Position numbers and translations under genes: made by a program. The notes under the pieces are model-generated. The model had not been told where the DNA came from. It saw nothing but the letters and a program-made list of their open reading frames with translations, and searched no databases. This document shows, piece after piece, positions 22,501-30,964 of a stretch of DNA of 64,000 bases. Source of the stretch: Meconema thalassinum (Eukaryota; Arthropoda; Insecta; Orthoptera; Tettigoniidae); contig OX336392.1 of assembly GCA_946902985.2 (NCBI GenBank), forward strand, positions 463,414,693-463,478,692, in the 5' to 3' direction. Every line of letters begins with the position of its first letter. Position 1 is the stretch's first letter.

Positions 22501-24019
22501 TAGGTCTGTAACTCCTTGTCAATTTGGGATCCTTATCGGGCTTCAGGATAGGTATAATGTTACCTTCCTGCCATTGCGCTGGAAACACACCTTCCAACCA
22601 GATACGATTAAACACCCTGAGCAAATAACGAATGCTCTCATCGTTAAGGTGTTTAAGCATCTGGTTGTGTATATTATCCGGGCTAGGAGACGTGTCCCTG
22701 CAGAGCTCCAGCGCTCCGCGTAGTTCCCACTCCGTAAAGGGCACGTTGTACTCCTCCGAAGCGCGGGAAGCAAAACTAAGATGGAAACGTTCCGCTTCGC
22801 GCTTCAGGGCCACGAAGGCAGGGTCATAGTTATCGGAACCGGATATATCCGCAAAATACGAGGCGAGATGGTTTGCAACGCGATAAGGATCTGTAACCAA
22901 TTCATTATCAATGGAAATTCCCGGTACAGTAGACGATGTCTGAATTCCCGAAATGCGTCTTAGTTTAGTCCACACTTGAGAGGAGGGGGTATGTGCCGTA
23001 ACAGAAGACACATACCGTTCCCAGGATTGTTTCTTACTCTGGCGAATAAGAATCCGTGCCTTGGCACGAAATTTCTTAAACGCCACCAAATTGGCCATGG
23101 TTTGACGACGACGGTAGTGCTTATGAGCTCGACGACGGTCTCTTATTGCCGCTGCAATATCCTCTGTCCACCAAGGGACGAGTTTGCGACGAGGAGTCCC
23201 AGAAAAGGATGGAATGCACTCTTCGGCGGCAGCAAGAAGCACATCGGTGATGTGCTGTACCTCGTCATCGACGCTCCTGCAACCAAGATCAACGAACACA
23301 GCTCGTTCTTGAAACTAGGGCCAATTTGCCCGCTTAAGCACCCAACGACTGGGGAACTCCACGGGCTTCTGGTTCAGAAGTGTAAGAACGATCGGGAAAT
23401 GGTCACTGTCACAGAGGTCGTCGTGTACATTCCAACCAAATAGGGGGACCAGCGCACGGCTACACACACTCAAGTCAATGTGTGAATACGTGCCGTGCGC
23501 TAAGCTAAAATGTGTAGCTTCCCCTGTATTTAATAGACATAAATCCCTCCCTTGAATTAAGCCCTCCACGTCCCTTCCTCCGGGGCAGGAAGATGGTGAT
23601 CCCCAGTGGGGGTGATGAGAGTTGAAATCACCCACGAGTAGGAAAGGGACTGGAAGTTGATCAACAAGATCAAATACGTCATTAATATCAAGGGGCTGGT
23701 TCGGTGGAAGGTACACGTTACATACAGTTGTCATAGCAGGCAAGGACACGCGAACTGTAATAGCTTCCAGAGGAGTGTCGAGTGGAAACTCCTCACTATA
23801 GCAGTCAGAGCGAACGAAGGTACAAACGCCCCCGGAAGCCCGGGCGGCGTCTTGTCGCTCTTTAGAGTATAGTCGGAAACCTCTCAGAACAGTCTCGTGA
23901 TCAGGTCTGAGGTTCGTTTCCTGTAGGCAGACTATACTCGCTGCGTATTGGGCAATAAGCTGACGGAGCTCTGTCAAATGCCTGTCATAACTGTTACAAT
24001 TCCACTGTAACAGTGCCAT
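19598..24019 (-). pseudogene. I-type LINE ORF2 (endonuclease, RT, RNase H), broken (segment A)
   Basis: The reading starts at 24,019 (MALLQWNCNS). Endonuclease blocks are WNCNS, QETN, GDFNSHHPHWG and SDHFP. RT has FFDLEKAYD, NGVPQGSVLS and an intact YVDD (about 21,280). RNase H has FTDGS, YTAELYAI, CTDSL and NELADQ. Lesions: TAG at 23,315-23,317 after ANWP, the SINE-like insertion at 21,591-22,325, TAA at 20,723-20,725 after LRRQ, and TGA at 19,730-19,732 after LLLE. The last two are shared with B, while the third copy (39,051-42,465) reads through both. The stop of the unbroken frame corresponds to 19,598. Confidence 0.9.
21591..22325 (-). mobile_element. SINE-like element sharing the I-type LINE 3' end
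   Basis: A 735-bp insertion flanked by the 12-bp duplication CGGTGAAAAGCG (21,579-21,590 and 22,326-22,337); the site is empty in B near 57,947. On minus it begins CCCCCAGGGGCTCAC and ends with GGGGCCGATAACC..., the same 3' terminus and ATC tail as the I-type LINE, so it probably uses that LINE's machinery. It contains two related blocks, each starting GGGGCTCAC and including GTTGGCGACC and GAGCTG or AGCTGAG, about 340 bp apart, so it looks dimeric. No ORF product recognised. I saw no clear tRNA promoter boxes, so the origin of the body is unknown. Confidence 0.8.
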
Positions 24020-24053
24020 TGTGTGGACTTAGGGAATAAGTTGGAGCAGCAAG

Positions 24054-25843
24054 CTACAACTTAGACTCTGGAGGATCATCATCCACTACGTCGACTATAA
24101 TCTCCATGTCCTCAGGCGAGGTCATGGAGTGACTCGACTCGGTGGAAGATTTCCTAGACGCAGTTCGGCGGCGGGGGGAACTCCGTGGGGAGCGCGTAGA
24201 TCTGGGGACCGAAACGTCCCCAGGCGCAGAAGCATCCGCAGGTGTGGGCGCGGATGGCTTCCCCGTTTTTGGAAAAAGGGAATGCGTAGTGCGGGGTCCC
24301 TTCTTACCCGCCCAGGGTTCGATTCCCGGTCAATGCATGTGAGATTTTCGAAGTGAAATGCCATGTCCTGTGGTTCGGATTCCACGTAAAAAGGAGGTCC
24401 CGTGGCTCATGATCTCAAGATTAACGGTCACGTTAAACTACAAGCTTCCTAGCTTCCTTCCTTACCCGCCCCCGCCTCTTTAAGATATATAGACGGGTCA
24501 GGAGCCGAACTCCTGACCCTGGTCGACGATGCCGCCTCCGCCGGCTTCGGCGCGGCTTTCGCCGACCGTTTGGGTGGGGAGAAAGTCTTCGACTTCCTCC
24601 CGAGTGGGAAGTAAGTCTTCAACTTCCACCCCTGCTGTGCGGGCGGAGCAGCCTTCGCTCGCACAGCCTTCGTGCTGGCCGAAGGTGGAGTTGAAATCAC
24701 CTTCGGGCTTTTCGTTATAATCTTAGGAGCTGGTTTCGGAACAGGAAACTCAGTTGCAGGTTTGACAGCTGGTACAAAAGATGAGGTAGCCGGGACCAAA
24801 TTTGGTATTATGGCTCTATAATCAATCGTTGGAGAAGGCGAAGTCGTGGTACGGTACTTCTTGCGGGCCTCCTGGTAGGTGAGACCATCCAGGGTTTTGA
24901 TCTCCTGGATTTTCTTCTCACTCAGGAAGACAGGGCAGTTCCTGTCCCGAGGAGAATGAAATCCAGGGCAATTAGTGCACTGATAAGGTGTTGTGCACTC
25001 TTCCGCTTCGTGTGGTACCTTACCGCATGTGCCGCAGATTTCTGGGATCGAGCATCGGGATAACATGTGCCCGAACTTCTGGCACTTATAACACCTCATT
25101 GGTGGAGGGATATAAGGCCGTACGTCACAACGGTAACTTGTAACCTTGACTTTCTCCGGGAGCACCGAAAGCTCAAAGGAAATAATGAAAGCACCAGTAT
25201 CCACGATTTGACCATTGACCTTGGGCGTAATGCGCCGGACATCAGTCACGTGACGGTGCTGCATATCCTCCTTGAGCTCCTCGTCAGTGTTCAGAATCAG
25301 GTCCCGGTGGAAAATAACTCTTCGGACCAGATTCAGGGACGTGTGCTTTTCCACTTTGACGGGAATGTCGCCAAAGTGGTCACATTGCAAAAGTTGTTCA
25401 ACTTGCTCTCCAGTCCTAGTCTTGAGCAACAAGCTACCGTTCCTCATCTTTTGTACTTTCTCAAGCTCACCATAGACACCTTCTATGTGGCGAGAAAACA
25501 AAATACTCTTTACCAGCTTGAAATCACCCCCATCTGTTCTGGTAGCTACCAGAAACTTGGGGGTGTTAGTACCCAGATTTTCACGCACAGATTGTTCCCA
25601 GGGGGTTGATCCCCGTAGGGAATCAAATGTTAAAGGCTTGGGTGCAGGACCACCCTGTTTGGGTGTAGGTCCACCCTGGTTGGGGATTTTTCTTTTAGAA
25701 CCCATGGCCAGATCATCCTCCCCGAATGCCACCGACATCCGATCATGGGCCGTCACAGTAGGCGCTACCCAGCCAGGGCAAGGCCCGCCTAGCTTGGAAG
25801 GCATTGCCCGGGGGTCCGATGTTTTACAATGCCGTATCGGCAT
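24054..25843 (-). pseudogene. I-type LINE ORF1 (CCHC nucleic-acid-binding protein), truncated (segment A)
   Basis: The frame opens at 25,843 (MPIRHCK), with a second candidate ATG at 25,705 (MGSKRK). It runs to a stop inside an inserted SINE at 24,449, giving 464 codons. The N-terminus is Gly/Pro-rich; three knuckles follow: CYKCQKFGHMLSRC, CGTCGKVPHEAEEC and CTNCPGFHSPRDRNC. The C-terminal third is a basic Pro/Ser/Ala-rich tail. ORF1 binds LINE RNA in the RNP. The native C-terminus lies beyond the SINE and ends at 24,054, as in B (59,670). Relative to B a few clustered substitutions flank the second knuckle (SIPE against SSSA). Confidence 0.85.
24313..24460 (+). mobile_element. 5'-truncated tRNA-derived SINE
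   Basis: A 148-bp insertion flanked by the 10-bp duplication CTTACCCGCC (24,303-24,312 and 24,461-24,470); absent from B near 59,927. It begins inside a tRNA-like head at the pol III B box GGTTCGATTCC (24,316-24,326), so the A box is lost. It ends with a CTTC-type tail. It places a stop in ORF1 of the host LINE. Tail type and body resemble a family common in polyneopteran insects, which is recollection, not a search result. Confidence 0.8.
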
Positions 25844-26358
25844 GTACCCCTTGGCATATACTGAATTTTACAGCTCAGACATTCGGCTGTGTGGGGACCT
25901 GCGTAGTCAGGCGGATACTACTGAACGGGTACATGGCACACCCATCTGTCGGCGCGGCCAAGACCGGAACAGGCTTTCGAGCGTAGTCGCTAGCGTAAGT
26001 GGCCCATCCCCTAACAGCACGCACATATAGAAATTTTGGTTGCCAGACCCTGAAAGCAGTGACGGAAAGAAGTGCGATATAACCTAATGAGAGTTATACC
26101 GCACGGGTGTATGTCTTTTAGATCTGACTGTCAAACCCTCGAAAGGGGACCGTTCCGAGAAGCCCTTTTAGTCGCCTTTTACGACTGGCAGGGAGTACCG
26201 TGGATGTATTCGCTTACTCCCACCCACTGGGGGGTCCAATTCACAAAACAACGCGGAGTCCTTAAAGTATAGCCAAGGTCGCCTCTTTTAGTCGCCTCTT
26301 ACGACAGGCAGGGGATACCGTGGGTGTATTCTAAACCCCCCCCCCCCCACAGGGGGGT
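25844..26358 (-). promoter_or_regulatory. I-type LINE 5' UTR with a duplicated structured unit
   Basis: The leader contains two diverged copies of a unit of about 78 bp: 26,281-26,358 and 26,157-26,236 on plus. Each has, in sense, a Pro-codon-like C run, ATACACCCACGGTA or ATACATCCACGGTA, then a nested hairpin: CCCCT...AGGGG enclosing GTCG...CGAC. The unit resembles monomers that act as internal promoters in other LINEs. The sense start is a C/G-rich run that varies in length between A and B. Confidence 0.6.
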
Positions 26359-26816
26359 CACAAAGTGCAATTGAAATTCAAAATACTTACAAAATGCAAT
26401 TGAAGTTGAAAATGCTTACAAAATATACGGTTGATTCAAACGACTCATGTGGATTGACAATACTTACAAAATGCAATTTAGATTGAAAATACTTGACAAA
26501 ATGTAATTTAGATTCAAAATACCCACAAAATGCAATTAAGAATCAAAATATGTGCAAAATGCCCACCAAACAAAATGCAATTTAGATTCAAAATTCGTGC
26601 GAAATGCGGTTTTGGTTGAAAATACTTACAAAAAGCAATTGAAATTCAAAATTCTCACTAAAAGGCCCGGCTACCTGCATTGAAAGACTTACCAAAAAGC
26701 AATTTAGATTGTCAATCTTTACAAAATGCAATTGAAGTTGAAAAGAATCGCGAGATGTAATTTTGATCGAAAAAACTTACAAAATGCAACGTAGATTAAA
26801 AATGCCTTAAAAAATC
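26359..26816. repeat. Degenerate minisatellite, period about 29 bp
   Basis: Roughly 15 imperfect units around ACAAAATGCAATT followed by AGATTGAAAATACTT. It starts directly at the end of the I-type LINE (26,358), where segment B instead has the LINE's second target-site copy. No coding content. Confidence 0.75.
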
Positions 26817-27423
26817 GCTAGAAGGGAATTAAGACACATGGTGAACCTGAGTAACAAAAACAGTGCGGGAATCTTAAAGAGAAAAGTAAATATAAGGAAA
26901 AGAGGAGTGGAGAGGAGAGGAGAGGAGAGGGGAGAGAGGAGAAGGTCCGCCCCAAAGGGAAGGGACAAAAGGGGAAAACGGACCCAGCTCAGGAATCCCT
27001 CGGGGGCGCCAACTCCCGAACTCACCAGCCGTGAGCCCCTGAGGGTGTAGCATTATCGACGGTGCACCAGATGTGATGGGGCTACATGCACCCTGCCTCC
27101 TTAAGGGCCTTGAGCACAAGACAGGAGGTAAAAGGAAAAGAAAAATAAGGCTGACCCCTCACAGAAGGAAGGTATCAGGAAAGATGAGACAAGGGCCAAT
27201 TAAGGCGGGAAAGTGAAAGACTCCCTAGGCCTCGGATAACCTAATACCGTCGGGGTCGGAAGAGAACAAGAGTTGACCAAGGGAGGTCGACAGGGAAAAA
27301 GAAGAAGAAGAAGAAGAAGAAGAAAGAGAGGAGCCCGGCACAAGTAAGTGGAAGCAATGCCGGACTCAGCTGGGGCCCCGTGGTCGCCAACACACAACCC
27401 ACTAGATGTGAGCCCCTGGGGGG
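26817..27423 (-). mobile_element. Second SINE-like copy, variant without the LINE tail
   Basis: From 27,423 leftwards it matches the insertion at 21,591-22,325: CCCAGGGGCTCAC..., the AGCTGAGTCCGGC block, and the second GGGGCTCACGGCTGG block near 27,030. Internal simple repeats are expanded: GAA units at 27,301-27,327 and GGAGA units at about 26,905-26,935. Left of about 26,905 it no longer resembles the other copy and the GGGGCCGATAACC terminus is missing, so it is a truncated or variant member. Not found in segment B. Confidence 0.65.
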
Positions 27424-27569
27424 AAATGAGTACGAAGTGACGTTTCTGTTCGTAACACAGTCTCAGCCTACCTTTCGAATGTAACCGATTCCGGTCTAAC
27501 CGTGCGGACTTATTATACCCCCAAAATACTATGTACTTATTTACTTCCCCCCAGTGGGGAGACATTACA
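27424..27569 (+). mobile_element. LTR 3'-end remnant related to the Mag-like LTR at the right end
   Basis: The sequence resembles 63,090-63,209 in order: GAAGTGAC, GGTCTA..CGTGCGG, ACT...TTATTTA, CCCC.CAGTGGG, GAGAC, ending in ACA. It looks like the last 150 bp of an LTR of a related family. The left part is replaced by the SINE-like copy and no primer site follows. Tentative. Confidence 0.4.
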
Positions 27570-27968
27570 ATTATATTTCAGCCTGATTGTTCATCATTTT
27601 TATCCTAAGATCAAAGGAAGCGTACACAATAAATATAGGCCTACTGGCAAAATCTACAAGCCGTACGTACATTTAAAAAAAGAAGGTTAGACAGGGAATG
27701 ACTAAGAATAAAGATCAAAAAATATGGTAATTGGTATTCAACATTTTTATTAACTCAAAGGCAGCATTCATATGTGTGTGAATATGCATAAGCCTACAAC
27801 TAAACAATTAAATAGATGCTTAGTGAACAAAAATACATACCTTATTTATACAAAACAACCACGTGTTCAATATTCTTCAAAGCAGGTCGAAACTTAGACC
27901 TCACATAAGTCATTCAGCAAACGAGCAGGGTCCTGCAGGGGGAGGATCCTTTAAGCCCAATTCTTTTA
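27570..27968. other. Non-coding spacer
   Basis: About 400 bp of AT-rich DNA between the LTR remnant and the RTE 3' end. Short frames only; nothing recognised. Confidence 0.6.
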
Positions 27969-28093
27969 TCGTCTTCTTTTTCTTCTTCTCCTCAACCGCT
28001 AGGTTGGTGGGTAACATGCATGTCTTCCAAAACGTCTTCTTTCTCTGGCCTGGAGTTTCAAATGGCAATAAGTGTGCTTGCCTTTAATGCTGT
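27969..28093 (-). pseudogene. RTE-like LINE ORF C-terminus and GAA-rich 3' tail (B-side element)
   Basis: On minus, after the Gypsy target site ACAG, the RTE frame resumes (IKGKHTYCHLKLQ, a basic ERRRFGRH stretch) and ends with TAG at 27,999-28,001. It is followed by a GAA/AAG-rich tail, the usual kind of RTE 3' end. Phase is conserved across the Gypsy insertion: the last complete codon before it on the other side (36,414) is GAC, and the AG of the target site starts the next. So the Gypsy element split this ORF about 30 codons before its end. Confidence 0.8.
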
Positions 28094-29590
28094 TGAGCCA
28101 TGTTTAACATCTCTCTTTTCTTTATTTTCTTTGGCGGCCGTCCCAGTAGACTCAGACGCCATGTGAGATACTGTCCGGACGTGCCTTGAGGCTCTCCGCC
28201 TTATTATTTAAAATGTAATGTTTTTCCTTTTTATTTAACATTGTTATTATGCCGAAGCCTTCCATTTACTCATGTAAGTAACACATCTAACCTTGTGTCC
28301 ACTATGCTCATTTCCTATATTTAACTGTTCTTTTTGGTCTTCGTCGTGTGCTTGGATTTGCTGTGGAACCAATCGAAATGGCGGTCTCCTGTTTTGTTTA
28401 GTTTAGGTCTAAGTTTTAATCTTTTATTTGTGCCGTGAAATATATCTGCGAGTGATTTTGTGAGTGTATGTTTTTCTTGCTGCCAGGTGCATTGAAGTGT
28501 TTTGATTTGGGCATATCTTCGAATGGGTCTCCCGTGGTTTGTGGACGTTGGCGTTTCGACCATTCTCCCAACACGAGGCATGACACCATATATTTTAGCC
28601 CTTATGTTTTCCCTTCATTCCCTGCTTCGGGCAACTGAATCACGGCGGTAACTTTAAGTAGGCCTTACCGTATTCAGCTCGAACTCGGAACGTAAGTTGG
28701 GGACCATATAGGTTTAGCATGTTTTGCTAGACTACCTACAAGCACGAGTTGCTTTGAGTTTTATTACTGCATCGACGGCTGGCATTTTGTGTGTTTGATT
28801 GCGTGCATGTATCATGATATATTTCACGGACACCTGACGTCATTTGTTTCTTCTTATAGTATCTTTGGTTTTGCTTTTCTTTTCTCTGGGGACTGCCAGC
28901 TCGATCGCATCCCCATTGCTCGACACAGCCTCTGCGACACGCACACAGCCGCTTGTTTTATCTTTGCTATGCTTGTTATTTTGTGGTCGTCATGACAACC
29001 ATCCATCTCTAGGCAGAGAAGTGATTGTTGTTGACCAGCGACCGGCTAGATTGCCTCTTGATCTTTTACTTCCTCCCTTTTTACATCTTTTGCACGGAAG
29101 TGAGCACAGGTATGAATTTAATTTGTTAACGTTATTTACTATCGTAAGTTATTTATTGTTATTTATATTTATCTTCCCCGTTTGAAAGTGACTGTATTTG
29201 ACCCCTAGGGTACTCTTTTCTTTGAGTGTGTTATTCTGGCCGGTTTTTTGTGTGTGTTCGATTTCACTATAATTAAATTTCCATTTCTTTATCCATGTGT
29301 CTTATTTAGTAGCGTTTGACGATCGGGCTGCTCTCTCTCTCTCTCTCTCTTCAAACCTAGCCCTAACTTATTCTAGCTTTCTAGCACCAGGAGGGTATTC
29401 CTACCACTCGTCGTGGGACCACCTTCACGGAGTCTGGAGTCGCTCGGCACATCTGGCCTGCAAGTACGGGCCCAGCACAGGTCAGAAACTAACATCCATT
29501 TCCACTGCGTACTCCTTTCTTTTCTAGTTGGTTCCAGTGATGCAGCTAGGAGGCACGCCAAGAATATGTTTATTTTAATAGGGCGGTGCA
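28094..29590 (+). repeat. 5' LTR of the Gypsy element
   Basis: Begins TGAGCCATG and ends GGGCGGTGCA. It contains a CT-dinucleotide run near 29,331-29,350. The short frames inside it are identical to those of the 3' LTR and have no recognised domain. Promoter elements were not identified with confidence. Confidence 0.96.
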
Positions 29591-29592
29591 GA

Positions 29593-29610
29593 TGGTATCA
29601 GTTGCGAGGT
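29593..29610 (+). other. Candidate primer binding site of the Gypsy element
   Basis: TGGTATCAGTTGCGAGG starts two bases after the 5' LTR, the right place and the usual TGG start for a tRNA-complementary site. I could not assign the tRNA. Confidence 0.55.
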
Positions 29611-29941
29611 TAAGTCTCCTGGTCGCTTAGCCATATCAATTGAATTTTAATATTGCGCTGCATATTTTTCAATGTTGTTTTTATTCTGTTTCATGTTCCC
29701 TATTGCATACTATGCACACAAATATTGAGAGTCAATGTGAACTTCCAAGGAGTATGGACCATAAAAATAACAAACTGTAAGGAGAGTGCAATGAGTTGGA
29801 CCCTATCAACGAACCCCAGCATTGGTAATGTACTAAACAACCCTACTTCTTGTTTCGTACTCATTTCAGGCGCAGGACGGAGGCAAGACATTTGTAGTTA
29901 TTGTTTTGAATTGTAGCTAGCAGTACTTCTGTAGTTTAGCC

Positions 29942-30964
29942 ATGTATTCTCTCCCAGGTTGTAACGTGAAGAAGGAGCTCTTCCAGTCTGACGATGATCT
30001 GCTATCGTTTGAAAGTGTCTGTGGGAAAGACACTAATCCATTGACTGAGGTGAAAGGCCATCGCAAGGGAGGCGTAGCCAATATAGTGTCCAAGTGGGGA
30101 ATTTCATTTTCTGGTGAACTGGGAGTTTCGTCTGTATTTGAGTTCTTAGACAGGGTCAGTGAACTCTGCCATTGTTATGACCTCGAACCAGACGACATTG
30201 TTGTCTGCCTACCGTTATTGTTGAGTGGCTTAGCTTTAAAATGGTATCGACTTACCAACAGTTCTTTCATCTCGTGGGTTGATTTCTGTAAGTCAATAAA
30301 GGAGCGGTTTACGACTTATGATTTTGAACATGACTTGAAGGCTGAAATTCATCGCCGTACCCAGGGTTTGGAAGAGCCTGTAGACGATTTTGTTACTGGG
30401 CTAATGACTTTAATAAGTAGGTTGTCGCAGCCCCTTCCCCTTATTGAAACTGTTGATATTGTGTATAGAAATCTAGCACCTGAGTACAAGTCTTTCATAC
30501 GCCGGTCCAGTGTGTATAGTGTGGCTGACATTGTTGATCAAGGACGTGAATGCGAGTTCAATCGGCGCCTGCGCAAGTCATATGTACCCCCACCCCTGCC
30601 CTCTGACAGTTTGTTTCCAGAGACTGCATGCGCGCAATCCCAGATTCAGAGGACTGCGCACCCATCTTCAATATCTCGTCAGGAGGACCGGGCAGTTAAC
30701 CGTCCCCACTCGCATATTGTCGGGAGTATTCCCAATGCTACTTCTTCTGCGAATCCCGCTCCTCAGGATCAACAGTTACCTCGAAACCCGAACATGTATA
30801 ACCGTATAAAATGTTGGAATTGTGATCGTTTGGGGCATCATTTTAATTCCTGCCGTGCGCCCTCTCGTGTGTTTTGTCACACATGTGGTCTTCGTGACGT
30901 GACGCACATAGCCTGTCCTAGATGTGCTTCGCGTCAGGGAAACGAGCATGGGTCCCCGGTTTAG
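29942..30964 (+). CDS. Gypsy Gag (340 aa)
   Basis: ATG 29,942 after a 350-nt leader. The N-terminal two thirds is a capsid-like helical region (around WYRLTNSSFISWVDFC and ERFTTYDFEHDL, residues about 100-130, and LISRLSQPLP). A Pro/Ser-rich linker follows, then a CCHC knuckle CWNCDRLGHHFNSC near residue 290 and further Cys pairs (CHTCG, CPRC). Gag would form the particle and bind genomic RNA. It ends at 30,964, overlapping pol by 43 nt in the +0/-1 relation. Intact. Confidence 0.9.
   Translation: MYSLPGCNVKKELFQSDDDLLSFESVCGKDTNPLTEVKGHRKGGVANIVSKWGISFSGELGVSSVFEFLDRVSELCHCYDLEPDDIVVCLPLLLSGLALKWYRLTNSSFISWVDFCKSIKERFTTYDFEHDLKAEIHRRTQGLEEPVDDFVTGLMTLISRLSQPLPLIETVDIVYRNLAPEYKSFIRRSSVYSVADIVDQGRECEFNRRLRKSYVPPPLPSDSLFPETACAQSQIQRTAHPSSISRQEDRAVNRPHSHIVGSIPNATSSANPAPQDQQLPRNPNMYNRIKCWNCDRLGHHFNSCRAPSRVFCHTCGLRDVTHIACPRCASRQGNEHGSPV

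Larger units (their letters stand above)
1..26358. repeat. Segment A of a large direct duplication (partner 37,869-61,825)
   Basis: Position 1 onward matches 37,869 onward in the same orientation, and the match continues with the same order of elements to the 5' end of the I-type LINE at 26,358. Substitutions are sparse, and from about 5,420 to 10,340 I found no difference when comparing translations and text. Large differences are element presence or absence: insertions at 21,591 and 24,313, a 124-bp deletion near 10,616, and a complete LTR element (12,339-19,191) where B has one LTR. The left end lies outside the window. It may be a true tandem duplication or two haplotypes joined in assembly; sequence alone does not decide. 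Confidence 0.95.
19290..26358 (-). mobile_element. I-type LINE with RNase H, full length but broken (segment A)
   Basis: Minus-strand non-LTR element: ATC-repeat 3' tail at 19,290, conserved 3' terminus GGGGCCGATAACC...AGGCCCC, ORF2 (endonuclease, RT, RNase H), ORF1 with three CCHC knuckles, and a GC-rich 5' UTR ending at 26,358. Net length without insertions is about 6.17 kb, as in B. It is disrupted by a 735-bp SINE-like insertion, a 148-bp tRNA-SINE and several stops. The left flank carries the target site GATTAGAATTATG, but the right flank (26,359 on) lacks the second copy, unlike B. RNase H after RT and the CCHC ORF1 suggest the I group; clade assignment is tentative. Confidence 0.88.

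Noticed and set aside
22976..23443. 155-codon plus-strand ORF (also at 41,685 and 58,592)
   Set aside because: It is the antisense shadow of the I-type LINE endonuclease/RT linker, conserved only because the LINE is repeated.
25067..25609. 180-codon plus-strand ORF (also at 60,525)
   Set aside because: Antisense to LINE ORF1, which has three CCHC knuckles; the plus reading has no domain.
28321..29613. Several ORFs of 60-113 codons in the Gypsy LTRs (repeated at 35,140-36,459)
   Set aside because: They are identical because the LTRs are identical; no domain, mostly low-complexity, on both strands.
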